A DNA stretch of 41,394 nucleotides from Protostelium mycophagum (lineage: Eukaryota > Evosea > Variosea > Protosteliida > Protosteliaceae). The stretch lies in contig MZNV01000007.1 of assembly GCA_002081555.1 (NCBI GenBank), positions 1-41,394 on the forward strand, given 5' to 3'. Shown in pieces: positions 1 to 10,529 of the stretch; position 1 is the first letter of the stretch, and every line of letters begins with the position of its first letter. The notes under the pieces are model-generated. The model saw only the letters and a list, made by a program, of their open reading frames with translations. It was not told the DNA's origin and searched no databases. Both the position numbers and the translations under genes were made by a program.

Positions 1-440
1 TTGAAATTTCATGGAAAACTCGTGTTGCACAGCATATATATGAAAGAAATCTCATCAGATTACAAACATCCGGACACTTTTGGAAGCCACTGTATCTGCT
101 AACTGACTACTAACACTTTGGAGGACAATATATATTAGATATGCTGTGCTAGCATGGTAAAAGATGTTGCTCTCCTACCTATGAACATGTGTTGGGCAAA
201 TACAAACAAGCTAAGTTTATTTATACAATTGCTTCACATAGTAATACAAAGTTTTTTGTAATATGCTGTGTGGCAATAGAACAGCCTACACAAGCAAAGT
301 TTGTTTTGTGCAATTGTCACTCACAGTAATTTAGCTAAGTTTATTTTGTACAATTATTGCACATGGCAATACATCACACAAAGTTTTTTGTAATATGCCA
401 CCAGCAGAAATTGAAAAGTCAAAATAAGCAAAGTTTATTT
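1..440. other. AT-rich stretch with decayed repeats
   Basis: No gene seen. From about 200 onward there are degenerate relatives of the downstream minisatellite: the word AAAGTTTTTTGTAATATGC occurs near 249 and again near 379 (about 130 bp apart), with ACAATTG-like and GGCAAT-like pieces between. I read this as the eroded left edge of the array. Confidence 0.5.
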
Positions 441-674
441 TTCTGCAATTGCCACTTGTGGTAATTTCTATAAACAATTTTATGAAAATATGTTTTTTGT
501 ATTTGCTGCACGTGGCAATTTCTATGAATAATTGTGTGAAAACATTTTTTTTTACTTGCCACAGCAATTTCTATAAACAATTGTACAAAAACATTTTTTG
601 CACAATTGCCGCGCACAGCAATTTCTATAAACAATTGTACAAAAAACATTTTGCATAATTACTTGCGTTTGGCA
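441..674. repeat. Minisatellite, left block (about 4 units)
   Basis: About four copies of the roughly 54-bp unit that also builds the 1360-4140 array: CAATTTCTATAAACAATTG followed by GTGTGAAAACATTTTTT and a GC-rich core close to GCCGCGCGCGGC. This block abuts the first copy of the duplicated gene segment just as the main array abuts the second copy. Array plus gene 5' end therefore behaves as one larger repeated module. Confidence 0.85.
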
Positions 675-1359
675 GTTTCTATAAACAATTGTACTATTTC
701 CACTGTTGACAATGCAACGATTTTTGGTACGGCACAACTTTGGTGCACGAGCCAGCAACACTAAAAAGGACTTTTAACATCAAGTCAAAGTTTATTGGGT
801 ATCGTATTCGTGATTTGTCAGCCTCTCATTTGCTGTCCTCTGTTAAATTGACAGCTCTCTATAAGTTTCTGGAAAAGACACCAAAACACCCCGCACTTTG
901 TAAAACAGGGAGCGTTGTAGAAGAGGTTTTCCGCGGAGATAGATGAATCACATCGCAAATCTGACACATTCTACGATGAGCACCATCAACTACCCCCCTG
1001 CGGGCCTTATGGTCGGCACAGGCGAATATACGACTGGTTATGTGGCTTCTTCAGGAGCGGCTTCCGTATCCGATAAGAAGATTGGTGTCGTTGCGCTCAC
1101 CCTCTTCGACATGGCTTCTGAGCACAGAGGAAAGAAAGTAGGTGCTCTAAAGATGGTTGGGACAAATGGAACGAGGTAAATTGATGGTTTATAAAATCAT
1201 CCCTCAACATCACGAGGTACCCTGCCATCCGTAATCACCTGAAGACGAAGATAGCCGATGTCTACAAAGACATCTCTGTTGATTTCGAATCTTTTCCAGC
1301 AGATAATGTAGAGAGAGAGCCCAAGGCCTACCTTGTCGCACTCGACACCTTAAAACCTG
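675..1359 (+). repeat. 685-bp direct duplication, upstream copy
   Basis: Matches 4141-4825 at a constant offset of 3466 bases; I found no difference by eye. It carries the putative promoter, leader, exon 1, intron 1 and most of exon 2 of the Gfo/Idh/MocA oxidoreductase gene. Homology starts inside a minisatellite unit and ends inside exon 2, where the sequence passes directly into the array. Confidence 0.92.
943..1359 (+). pseudogene. 5' fragment of a Gfo/Idh/MocA oxidoreductase gene
   Basis: Identical to the first part of the complete gene at 4409-6207: exon 1 (starting [14 protein letters not shown]), a 41-nt intron, then exon 2 as far as the codons for LDTLKP. There the sequence runs straight into the minisatellite instead of continuing the gene. 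The remaining five exons, with the substrate-binding half of the enzyme, are absent. If transcribed, the reading frame would continue for many codons into the repeat (A-A-A-S-S-I-N-N-C), because the unit length is a multiple of three; this would give a nonsense tail. The perfect identity points to a very recent duplication, or to an assembly duplication around a repeat that is hard to assemble. Confidence 0.8.
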
Positions 1360-4140
1360 CCGCGGCAAGTTCTATAAACAATTGTGTGAAAACGTTTTTT
1401 TTCATACTTGCCGCGCGCGGCAATTTCTATAAACAATTGTGTGAAAACGTTTTTTCGTACTTGCCGCATGCGGCAATTTCTATGAATAATTTTGTGAAAA
1501 TATTTTTTTCATACTTGCCGCGCGCGGCAATTTCTATGAATAATTGTGTGAAAACATTTTTTGCACAATTGCCGCGCGCGGCAATTTCTATAAATAATAG
1601 TACAAAAAATATTTTGCATAATTACTGCGTTCGGCAGTTTCTATAAACAATTGTACATATTTTTTGCATAATTGTTGCGCGCAGCAATTTCTATAAACAA
1701 TTGTGTGAAATCATTTTTTGTGCAATTGCCGCGTGCGGCAATTTCTATAAATAATATTACAAAAAACATTTTGCATAATTACTGTGTTTGGAAGTTTCTA
1801 TAAACAATTGTACTTGTACTTGCTGCATGCGGCAATTTCTATGAATAATTGTGTGAAAATATTTTTTTCATACTTGCTGCGCGCGGCAATTTCTATAAAC
1901 AATTGTGTGAAAATATTTTTTGCACAATTGCTGTGCGCGGCAATTTCTATAAATAATAGTACAAAAAACATTTTGCATAATTACTGTGTTTGGCAGTTTC
2001 TATAAACAATTGTACTTTGCATACTTGCCGCGTGTGGCAAGTTCTATTAACAATTGTGTGAAGACATTTTTTTTCATACTTGCTGCGTGCGGCAATTTCT
2101 ATAAACAATTGTGTGAAAACATTTTTTGTACAATTGCCGCGCGCGGCAATTTATATAAATAATAGTACAAAAAACATTTTGCATAATTACTGTGTTTGGC
2201 AGTTTCTATAAACAATTGTACGCAATTTTTATAAATAATTGTGTGAAAACGTTTTTTTTGTACTTGCCGCATGCAGCAATTTCTATGAATAATTGTGTGA
2301 AGATATTTTTTTCATACTTGCCGCACGCAGCAATTTCTATAAACAATTGTGTGAAAACATTTTTTGCACAATTGTTGCGTGCGGCAATTTCTATAAATAA
2401 TAGTACAAAAAACATTTTGCATAATTACTGCGTTCGGCAGTTTCTATAAACAATTGTACACAAACAATTGTGTGAAAACATTTTTTGCACAATTGCCGCG
2501 CGCGGCAATTTCTATAAACAATTTTTTTAACTTGCCGCGTGCGGCAATTTCTATAAACAATTGTGTGAAAACATTTTTTGCACAATTGCCGCGCGCAGCA
2601 ATTTCTATACATATTAGTACAAAAAATATTTTGCATAATTACTACATGCGGCAGTTTCGAGAAACAATTGGCAATTTCTGTGAACAATTGTGTGAAAATA
2701 TTTCTTTCATACTTGCTGCGCGCGGTAAGTTCTATAAACAACTGTGTGAAAACGTTTTTTTCATATTTGCCGCACGCAGCAATTTTTATAAATAATTGTG
2801 TGAAAACATTTTTTCATACTTGCCACATGCAGCAATTTCTATGAACAATTGTGTGAAAACATTTTTTTCATACTTGCTGCATGCGGCAATTTCTATAAAT
2901 AATAGTACAAAAAACATTTTGCATAATTACTTCGTTTGGCAGTTTCTATAAACAATTGTACAACTTGCCGCACGCGGCAATTTCTATAAACAATTGTGTG
3001 AAAACATTTTTTTGTACTTGCCGCGCACGGCAATTTCTTTCTATAAACAATTGTGTGAAAACATTTTTTCATACTTGTCGCGCGCAGCAATTTCTATAAA
3101 CAATTGTGTGAAAACATTTTTTTTATACTTGCCACGCGCGGCAATTTCTATAAACAATTGTGTAAAAACATATTTTTCATACTTGCTGCGTGCGGCAATT
3201 TCTATAAATAATTATACAAAAACATTTTTTGCACAATTGCCGCGCGCGGCAATTTCTATACATATTAGTACTTTTTATAAATAATTGTGTGAAAACATTT
3301 TTTTTGTACTTGCTGCATGCGGCAATTTCTATGAACAATTGTGTGAAAACATTTTTTTCATACTTGCCTCGCGCAGCAATTTCTATGAACAATTGTGTGA
3401 AAACATTTTTTGCACAATTGCAGCGCGCAGCAATTTCTATAAATAATAGCACAAAAATCATTTTACATAATTACTGCATTTGGCAGTTTCTATAAACAAT
3501 TGTACAATAATTGTGTGAAAACATTTTTTTCATACTTGCCGCGCGCGGCAATTTCTATAAACAATTGCCGATCGCAGCAATTTTTATAAATAATTGTGTG
3601 AAAACATTTTTTTGTACTTGCTGCGCACGGCAATTTTTATAAACAATTGTGTGAAAACATTTTTTTCATACTTGCCGCGCGCAGCAATTTCTATAAACAA
3701 TTGTATGAAAATATTTTATGCACAATTGCCACACGCGGCAATTTCTATAAATAATAGTACAGAAAACATTTTGCATAATTACTGCGTTTGGCAGTTTCTA
3801 TAAACAATTATACAATTGTGTGAAAACATTTTTTTCATACTTGCCGCGCGCGGCAATTTCTATAAATAATTGTGTGAAAACATATTTTTTTAACTTGCCG
3901 CGTGCGGCAATTTCTATAAATAATTGTACAAAAACATTTTTTGCACAATTGCTGCACGCAGCAATTTCTATACATATTAGTACAAAAAATATTTTGCATA
4001 ATTACTACATGCGGCAGTTTTGAGAAACAATTGTACCTATAAATAATTGTATAAAAACATTTTTTTGAACAATTGCTGCGCATAGCAATTTCGATAAATA
4101 ATAGTACAAAAAACATTTTGCATAATTACTGTGTGCAGCA
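1360..4140. repeat. Minisatellite array, about 54-bp units with palindromic GC core
   Basis: About 2.8 kb of tandem units, each near 54 bp: CAATTTCTATAAACAATTG, then GTGTGAAAACATTTTTT, then TTGCACAATTG or TTCATACTTG, then a core near GCCGCGCGCGGC. Units vary mainly at CpG positions of the core (C to T or G to A), as expected for deaminated methyl-CpG. A variant unit ending GCATAATTACTG(C/T)GTT(T/C)GGC recurs near 1615, 1775, 1975, 2183, 2417, 2630, 2921, 3468, 3775, 3997 and 4118. This gives an irregular higher-order period of roughly 120-550 bp. Because the unit length divides by three, long open frames appear on both strands with repeats such as FYKQLCENV; I do not regard these as genes. 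Confidence 0.93.
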
Positions 4141-4825
4141 GTTTCTATAAACAATTGTACTATTTCCACTGTTGACAATGCAACGATTTTTGGTACGGCA
4201 CAACTTTGGTGCACGAGCCAGCAACACTAAAAAGGACTTTTAACATCAAGTCAAAGTTTATTGGGTATCGTATTCGTGATTTGTCAGCCTCTCATTTGCT
4301 GTCCTCTGTTAAATTGACAGCTCTCTATAAGTTTCTGGAAAAGACACCAAAACACCCCGCACTTTGTAAAACAGGGAGCGTTGTAGAAGAGGTTTTCCGC
4401 GGAGATAGATGAATCACATCGCAAATCTGACACATTCTACGATGAGCACCATCAACTACCCCCCTGCGGGCCTTATGGTCGGCACAGGCGAATATACGAC
4501 TGGTTATGTGGCTTCTTCAGGAGCGGCTTCCGTATCCGATAAGAAGATTGGTGTCGTTGCGCTCACCCTCTTCGACATGGCTTCTGAGCACAGAGGAAAG
4601 AAAGTAGGTGCTCTAAAGATGGTTGGGACAAATGGAACGAGGTAAATTGATGGTTTATAAAATCATCCCTCAACATCACGAGGTACCCTGCCATCCGTAA
4701 TCACCTGAAGACGAAGATAGCCGATGTCTACAAAGACATCTCTGTTGATTTCGAATCTTTTCCAGCAGATAATGTAGAGAGAGAGCCCAAGGCCTACCTT
4801 GTCGCACTCGACACCTTAAAACCTG
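4141..4825 (+). repeat. 685-bp direct duplication, downstream copy
   Basis: Second copy of the segment at 675-1359. Here exon 2 continues normally into the rest of the oxidoreductase gene, so this is the parental or functional copy. Confidence 0.92.
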
Positions 4826-6207
4826 GCGATTTCATCACTGTTTTTACGCCAGGTCCGACCTTCCCAATCATTAAATCATCTATCTTCTAAACACCCAACA
4901 GATGACACCCACTATGAGATAGCCGTCGAAGCCATCAAGAGGAAATTGCACGTGTTATTGACTAAGCCCCCTGTCAAGAAATTAGAAGAACACCTCGAGC
5001 TTGTGCGCCTGTCTAAAGAGCACAACGTACTCGTCATGATCGAATATCACAAGCGTTTCGACCCCGCCTATGCAGGTGATCACTTCTACCTCTTTATGCA
5101 GATCTGTTGCATCATAACCCTCTGATAAATCCACAAATACGTACAATCACAACAGGACTGAAAATGCGCAGATGCAAGACATCGCGTCCGCAACTGGGGC
5201 GATTTCAACTTTGTGGACACATACATGAGCCAGCCTAAATACCAACTGGACACATTCAAAGCTTGGGCTGGAAAATCTAGCGACATCTCTTACTATCTGA
5301 ACTCCCATCACATAGACATTCACTGCTGGGCCATGGATGGAAAGGCCAGGCCGATGTGTGCTTTTTCCATCTTTTGATGATGTTCATGACGTGTCAAACT
5401 GACATTTGACAGCCGAGTCGTTGCCATGGCATCCAATGGGATAGCCACAAGTGAGCCTTACAATTTAGACTCTAGAACGGAGGACACCATCACGCTCCTC
5501 GTCCAGTGGCAGAATCTTCCCAGCGGAAATCTTGGTGTTGCGACTTACACCGCTTCTTGGGCTACACCAAAGACAGACGTCCACACACAACAGAAATTCT
5601 ATTATCTCGGACACAAGGGAGAGGTGGGGTTTCAGACTCTGAGACTGTACGGCTCTAAATTTAGATGCACATGTTTTATTCTGGTGCGATTCTGAACGAA
5701 TGGAAAGGTGTCGGTGGACCAAGCTCATCGTGGGTACACCGCAACCTCTGACGAGGCTGGATTTGCAAATGTCAACCCTTTCTACATGAAGTACAGCCCC
5801 GACCATGCAGGTGAATGACCCTCTACAACAAAGCTTTTGCAAAGATTCTTGTTTTTTATATATTTACGTTCTGTTCCCGGCACTAAAAATCCAATTAAAT
5901 TGAACAATTTGATGCTTATAAATAATGTTTGAAATGAATATTGTGACACAACCCAGGAAGATTTAATGGCCAAAATGGCTATGGATACCAATCTATTGCC
6001 GCATTTGTTGAGGCCGCGGGAAAATTGAACAAGGGCGAGGCCAAGCTGGAAGATTTCGATGTTCCCCTTGCCACAGCCAGATCTACAGTGACCACAACAG
6101 CTATTTTGGACGCCGGAAGGAGGTCTCTGGACAACGGTGGCAGACCGGTATTTGTGCAGTATGACGAGGTGGAGCCTTTCCAGCCCAAGGATTTCAAGAT
6201 GTTTTGA
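4409..6207 (+). CDS. Gfo/Idh/MocA-family NAD(P)-dependent sugar oxidoreductase
   Basis: Seven exons give a 441-residue protein: 4409-4641, 4683-4852, 4902-5075, 5172-5355, 5413-5623, 5708-5810 and 5957-6207, joined by GT-AG introns of 41-146 nt with all phases consistent. The N-terminal Rossmann motif reads [11 protein letters not shown] (about residues 23-33). The mid-protein strand-loop [13 protein letters not shown], with [14 protein letters not shown], is the family's EKP-type dinucleotide and substrate site, although the usual Glu-Lys-Pro is Thr-Lys-Pro here. The [18 protein letters not shown] segment carries the conserved histidines of the C-terminal domain, and [14 protein letters not shown] follows. 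The substrate is unknown; the family oxidises sugars, inositols or their derivatives. The first Met at 4409 was chosen; MST 12 codons downstream is possible. AATAAA overlaps the stop codon (6207-6212), so the 3' UTR must be very short. An identical 5' fragment lies at 943-1359. Confidence 0.9.
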
Positions 6208-6705
6208 ATAAATCTTTCGAATTATTTCCAGTGCTGCAAACTGAGACTTGATGATTGGAACACAAGCACAGATGAATATTGATTTATGATGACCTCATTT
6301 CTCTAACATATTTTATTCTTTTACACATTATATGCCCTGGCTTCGGTTTTGGATCTTTTTATCTTCTGTAATTTTCTACAGTTTTTTATGCTAAATGCAA
6401 CTCTGTTTTCAATTTGCATAATGCATATTATCACAAAAAAACGGTACCGCATCACATGTGATGCGCAAACTTTCATGCAAAACATGAGATTGGAGTTGAA
6501 TTCAATGATTGTTGACGGTGCCCCAACAAAATAGGGTTACATTATTTTTTTATGACAAATAAATCGGTAAAGAAAGATACCGTGCTCATTTGAAGGCTAT
6601 TGCGAAATATATTGTACTATTATTTCACATGGAACTTTATAATAAAATAAATAAATCGCGCCAAGCTAGCTCCTGAAGAATATAACATATTTTTCCTCCG
6701 GGCGA

Positions 6706-6909
6706 TTACCCAAGCATGAGTCCCCCCAATGAGCACCAAACTTGACCTTTGGCTCGCTGAAGAAGCCTTGCCAGGCCGATTTGAATTGACACCAAAGCAA
6801 CCAAAGCTCGTCCATAACTGTCATTCCGAGGATTGGAGAGTGATCTCAATTCTTTGGCCAAGGAGTCAACATTCTTCAGTTCCAAATATTCAACACAAGT
6901 TTTGTTGAA
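6706..6909 (-). pseudogene. Isolated open exon-like stretch, unidentified
   Basis: On the minus strand 67 codons are open down to a TAA at 6706-6708. They read like protein (LAKELRSLSNPRNDSYGR, then ALVALVSIQIGLARLLQRAK), and base composition is richer in GC than the flanks. No start codon, promoter or upstream exon is visible, and an acceptor AG is available only a few codons inside. It could be the last exon of a lost gene or a small exon whose partners I cannot find. I do not recognise the family. Confidence 0.3.
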
Positions 6910-7265
6910 GAAGAAGAAAAAAGAGGATAAAAAATCATTGTAAAATGGGACAAAGAATTAAATATACTGAAAAATATTCATTTATTATTCTTGTGTCGCA
7001 ACGAATTACCTTTTTGCGAAGATCACAGCATGATTTTAGGACAACCCCACTTTTCCAGGCAAAATTTGTTTTTGCATTCGCAGAGAAAATTGATGTTATG
7101 GGTAAAACACATACTTTCAAGCAAAAATTGAATATAATTTGACCAATTTCAACATCCTTTTGTAAAAAAAAATAGATACATTGCGAAATAATTTGTGGTT
7201 TGCAAAACGAGAAAAAAAAACAAAAAACTAGCCGTTAAAAAAATTCTGACGTCCATTTTCGCGGT

Positions 7266-7274
7266 ATCTACAAC
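7266..7274 (+). promoter_or_regulatory. ATCTACAAC element 2 nt upstream of tRNA-Asn
   Basis: ATCTACAAC ends exactly 2 nt before the mature tRNA 5' end. The same word at the same distance precedes both tRNA-Tyr genes. This suggests a Pol III start-site or leader element, comparable to the CAA-type start motif known upstream of yeast tRNA genes. Confidence 0.55.
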
Positions 7275-7276
7275 CC

Positions 7277-7349
7277 GCTCTTATGGCGCAATCGGTAGCG
7301 CGTTCGGCTGTTAACCGAAAGGTTCCTGGTTCGAGCCCAGGTAGGAGCG
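7277..7349 (+). tRNA. tRNA-Asn (GTT)
   Basis: A 73-nt cloverleaf. The acceptor stem is GCTCTTA with TAGGAGC (one G-T pair) and the discriminator is G. The D arm GCGC-AATCGGTA-GCGC includes the A box. The anticodon stem is TCGGC with loop CTGTTAA, GTT at 7310-7312, and the T arm holds GGTTCGAGCCC (B box). No intron and no encoded CCA. A TTTT run follows within 10 nt (ACTTTTGC), a normal Pol III terminator. Confidence 0.96.
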
Positions 7350-7540
7350 TAACTTTTGCTTAACGGGATGATCCCACCTTTTTATGGCTCAATCTCATCC
7401 TCTTCTTAATTTTGGCGTCCTGATTCTGTGGTGAAACACCACCATGGTTCCTGCAGACAACAGGATTACAGAAGCGTTCGTCATGTGATTTGCCACAATT
7501 TTGGCCTTCATCAGGTTGATGTTCACGGCTGACCGTTCTC

Positions 7541-8080
7541 GGTTTGGTTGAGTGGGCAGCGCTGTGTGGTGTTCGTGGCCGAGAACTGGAAATGCGGAAT
7601 TAGAGCACAAGAAACTGATTCACCTTATGTCACATGTCGATCCGAGTGGAACCTGAAGTCTTCGACTTGGGGTCAGGGACAGTGATCATGCAGGGAGAAG
7701 GTATCTGCCGATGGCCTTCGGGCGTTTATATATTGTTGGACCGGGTCGATGCGCTCAGTTTTGGACCGGGTCGATGCGCTCAGTTTTAAAGAAGGTCCAA
7801 TTGAAGTATGAAACTTTCAGAAAGAGATCGGCGCTGGTGGATAGGCCTTACTGTCTCTTTTCAGAAGTCCTCGTTTTGCCCTCCAACTTGAATTCATCAG
7901 ATTTTCAATACACATAAAATGCATTTGATATAGAGAAGAGAGAAGGATTGAACGTCGGATGAGTCTTCTTATCATGATACAAATGTTATTAGTATATTAG
8001 GGTTCAAGACTTTCTCTTGAGCAGATATGACTACCGAAGAGAAGATCTCTGAGAGAACTCTTTTGAAGAAGAGAAGAGAG
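7541..8080 (+). repeat. Tandem duplication, unit A (540 bp)
   Basis: Head-to-tail with unit B at 8081-8599. The first part (about 7541-7735) differs from B by many substitutions and small indels, while 7763-8080 is identical to 8282-8599. Unit A also holds an internal direct repeat of about 22 bp (GGACCGGGTCGATGCGCTCA near 7739 and 7763), which explains its greater length. Confidence 0.9.
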
Positions 8081-8233
8081 GGTTTGGTTGAGTGGGCAGC
8101 GCTGTGTGGTTTTCGTGGCCGAGAACTGGAAACGCGGAAATCAGAGGAAGAGAAACTGATTCACCTGATGTCACATGTCGGTCCGCCAGCGCCATTGGAA
8201 TACCTGAAGTCTTCGATCTGGGGTCAGGGATAG
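8027..8233 (+). CDS. Small ORF across the duplication junction, unidentified
   Basis: Starts MTTEEKISERTLLKKRRE at the end of unit A and continues into unit B (GLVEWAALCGFRGRELE), 68 codons in all. The N-terminal part is basic and helical. Unit B encodes the same start at 8547, but there it reads into LKRLRKI and stops. The junction ORF may exist only because of the duplication. No family recognised; no intron signals needed. Possibly one exon of a larger or decayed gene. Confidence 0.3.
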   Translation: MTTEEKISERTLLKKRREGLVEWAALCGFRGRELETRKSEEEKLIHLMSHVGPPAPLEYLKSSIWGQG

Positions 8234-8599
8234 TGATCATGCAGGAGAAAGTATCTGCCGATGGCCTTCGGCTTAATTGTTGGACCGGGTCGATGCGCTC
8301 AGTTTTAAAGAAGGTCCAATTGAAGTATGAAACTTTCAGAAAGAGATCGGCGCTGGTGGATAGGCCTTACTGTCTCTTTTCAGAAGTCCTCGTTTTGCCC
8401 TCCAACTTGAATTCATCAGATTTTCAATACACATAAAATGCATTTGATATAGAGAAGAGAGAAGGATTGAACGTCGGATGAGTCTTCTTATCATGATACA
8501 AATGTTATTAGTATATTAGGGTTCAAGACTTTCTCTTGAGCAGATATGACTACCGAAGAGAAGATCTCTGAGAGAACTCTTTTGAAGAAGAGAAGAGAG
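8081..8599 (+). repeat. Tandem duplication, unit B (519 bp)
   Basis: Second copy of 7541-8080. The last 318 bp are identical to unit A and the first roughly 190 bp are clearly diverged, a mosaic that suggests gene conversion or a two-step origin. Confidence 0.9.
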
Positions 8600-8879
8600 C
8601 TCAAAAGACTTAGAAAGATATGAGTTATTACCTTGTGTGCTCCGTGCATCTTCTTGTGTGGCGGTTGGTGATCTGCCTCGAGAACCGTTAAAAGATTTCA
8701 AAATTTGATTTCGCGCCAAAACGACCTGTCTACAACCGACGTCGGAACAGATCAAATTCTCTGTCCAAAGCACGAATCCTTAACGTGACACCAGCACTTA
8801 TGACACTCAGCGATTGCAAATAATGGAGCACCAAAGCCTTACAAAAACCTTCAAAAATCAATGAACGTCATATCGATTT
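8600..8879. other. Intergenic, nothing recognised
   Basis: Stretch between the tandem duplication and the 3' end of the dehydrogenase gene. Contains one CTACAAC word (about 8731). No supported gene. Confidence 0.5.
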
Positions 8880-10077
8880 TTATTGTTGATCTTTTGGTTT
8901 GATGAGCTCTAATGTATGTTTGTACACCATCTCTCTGTTCTCTACAGTCTGATACCTTGTTGGTGTTCTGGCTTCTCCTGAGGATCCAAAGAGATGCCAC
9001 CCCTTTGCAAATTCCGGACACGTCAATCCGTATGTCATGTATTCGCCACAGACCTGATGTGTGTCAACAGTGTTACATATGATCAATGCATCAGAGTTCA
9101 CTGAATTTTTTCGTGAAGGACAATTGTCGTCATTATAAAATAAGATGAAGGTTCACCTCTATCGGTGTCAAAAAGCAGCCAAGTGCCCACGCCAACGGCT
9201 TCACAATGGTGGGAAGATTTCTGGTGAGGTCTGAGTTTACAGCTCCAGGCCGGGCGTGTACAAAGGTGACATCAGGATTCATCACCGAAAATTGCTGTCG
9301 TAATTCAGCGGTGAATCGAGAAGTGATTTCGCGAGATGTTCACCTCAATCATCAGATCATTGTACAGAGGCGCTGTCACTGCGGCAGACATCACACTGTA
9401 GTTCTTTTTGAGATCTAGATCATCTAAAGAAGGCATGGAGCCAGATCCCGAGTCCAACACTGTCAGTACGCGGGCTTCTTCGCCCTGGGCGGCAGCTTTT
9501 TTCAAAAGTGGTAAAAGTTCTTGGATGATCAGAAACCTAACATAATTAGAATTTTGTACATCATGAAACATCTAATTTTTTTGGAGAGTGCGTTTATACC
9601 TGGCATAATAATGCAATTGTAATTTCACGTCTATGCCGTCGGGTGTTTCTGTTCGTCCTTGTGTTGTCAACATCCCTGGTGTCAACACGAGAAAGTTTAA
9701 CTTTTCGTAATTCTTTCGAACGTCGTCTGACCATCGTCTCACTTCTGCGAGGGATGACAAATCACATGCTTTGAAGTGAAAATCGGTCTCATCAACATCC
9801 TTGTTTGATCTGGACTGTGTCAGCGGCTCGCCACGTTTATAGTGTCTAACCTGTTCTGAAGATTCACTTCTCTCAATCGAGCGATCACAGCATCAGCTGA
9901 TTTCGCACTTCTTCCCGCGATCGTGATGCTTGGCTTATCGAAAGTCGCGGCGAAGGCAGTCGCAACACCGGCACCAATGCCTGAAGTTCCACCCACGACG
10001 ACGACATTCGGTCTACCGACTTTGACATTCGTTCTAAGAGATGCGAGGTGTGCTCTGATTGCGGATCTGGAAGGCAT
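8880..10077 (-). CDS. Atypical short-chain dehydrogenase/reductase (SDR)
   Basis: Five exons on the minus strand: 10077-9851, 9809-9600, 9536-9344, 9294-9157 and 9053-8880. They give 313 residues with consistent phases. The N-terminal Rossmann motif is VVVGGTSGIGAGVA (about residues 27-40), followed by the second strand TIAGRSAKSADAVIARL. Later come FLVLTPGMLTTQGRTETPDG, KLQLHYYARFLIIQELLPLL and FVHARPGAVNSDLTRNL, the order expected of fungal-type single-domain SDRs. The C-terminal CGEYMTYGL motif is also typical of that group. The standard YxxxK catalytic pair is not obvious: the aligned region is KKNYSVMSAAVTAPLYNDLM. The active site is therefore unusual, or belongs to the subgroup lacking it. 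The stop codon overlaps AATAAA. Substrate unknown. Confidence 0.88.
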
Positions 10078-10529
10078 CTTATGTTTGCTTGTCTATTTAA
10101 AAGTGATGATCGTTGGGTTGTTGAGATCGGTGCGATATTACGTGATCGCCGATAATTCGGGTAATTACAATTCTTCAAACCTCCGATCTACAACGGTGCG
10201 TGTTGGCCTTTCCGAGATGTCGCACCTGTTTGTTCAGGGATAGTGTGTATTTTGTGATGGTGGCTTCTTTGAGTGGGCTAGTCGGACTGACTGCAAAAAC
10301 AAGCTGCCTTTGTTGTAAAGGAAACTGGATAACCGAGGGTTGTCTACATTTGTAGCAGTTTCTGAAATTTGATTGAAGCATTTCCACTTCTTGGTCGTGT
10401 ACACGCCTGGTCCTTCTTAACAATTATTTAACAGGTTGTTAATTGATAAAACTTCCAAGCATTTTATTTAATTTTGTGCACCGACAACATGGGCTTCTCG
10501 AGGAAAAAAGGCAAGCAGAGTGCGGTGAC
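10078..10529. other. Spacer between CARMIL-type gene and SDR gene
   Basis: Contains a poly(A)-like AATAAA on the minus strand near 10461-10466, serving the upstream gene. A short minus-strand ORF (10175-10423, starting MLRRTRRVHDQEVEMLQSN) has no recognisable homology, and I do not call it a gene. One ATCTACAAC word near 10187. Confidence 0.5.

Larger units (their letters stand above)
6213..7276. other. Intergenic, AT-rich
   Basis: No complete gene seen. One isolated open stretch on the minus strand (6706-6909) is listed separately. The rest is AT-rich with no recognisable element. Confidence 0.5.

Noticed and set aside
1386-4116. Long open frames with FYKQLCENVF- or ISINNCVKTF-type repeats on both strands of the array
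   Set aside because: The unit length is a multiple of three, so several frames on both strands stay open at once. Codons carry no consistent constraint, and variation is at CpGs rather than third positions.
441-4140. CRISPR-like array
   Set aside because: Units are contiguous variants of one sequence with no unique spacers, and the context is eukaryotic nuclear DNA.
5465-5842. 125-codon minus-strand ORF
   Set aside because: Antisense of exons 5-6 of the Gfo/Idh/MocA gene, which is strongly supported on the plus strand.
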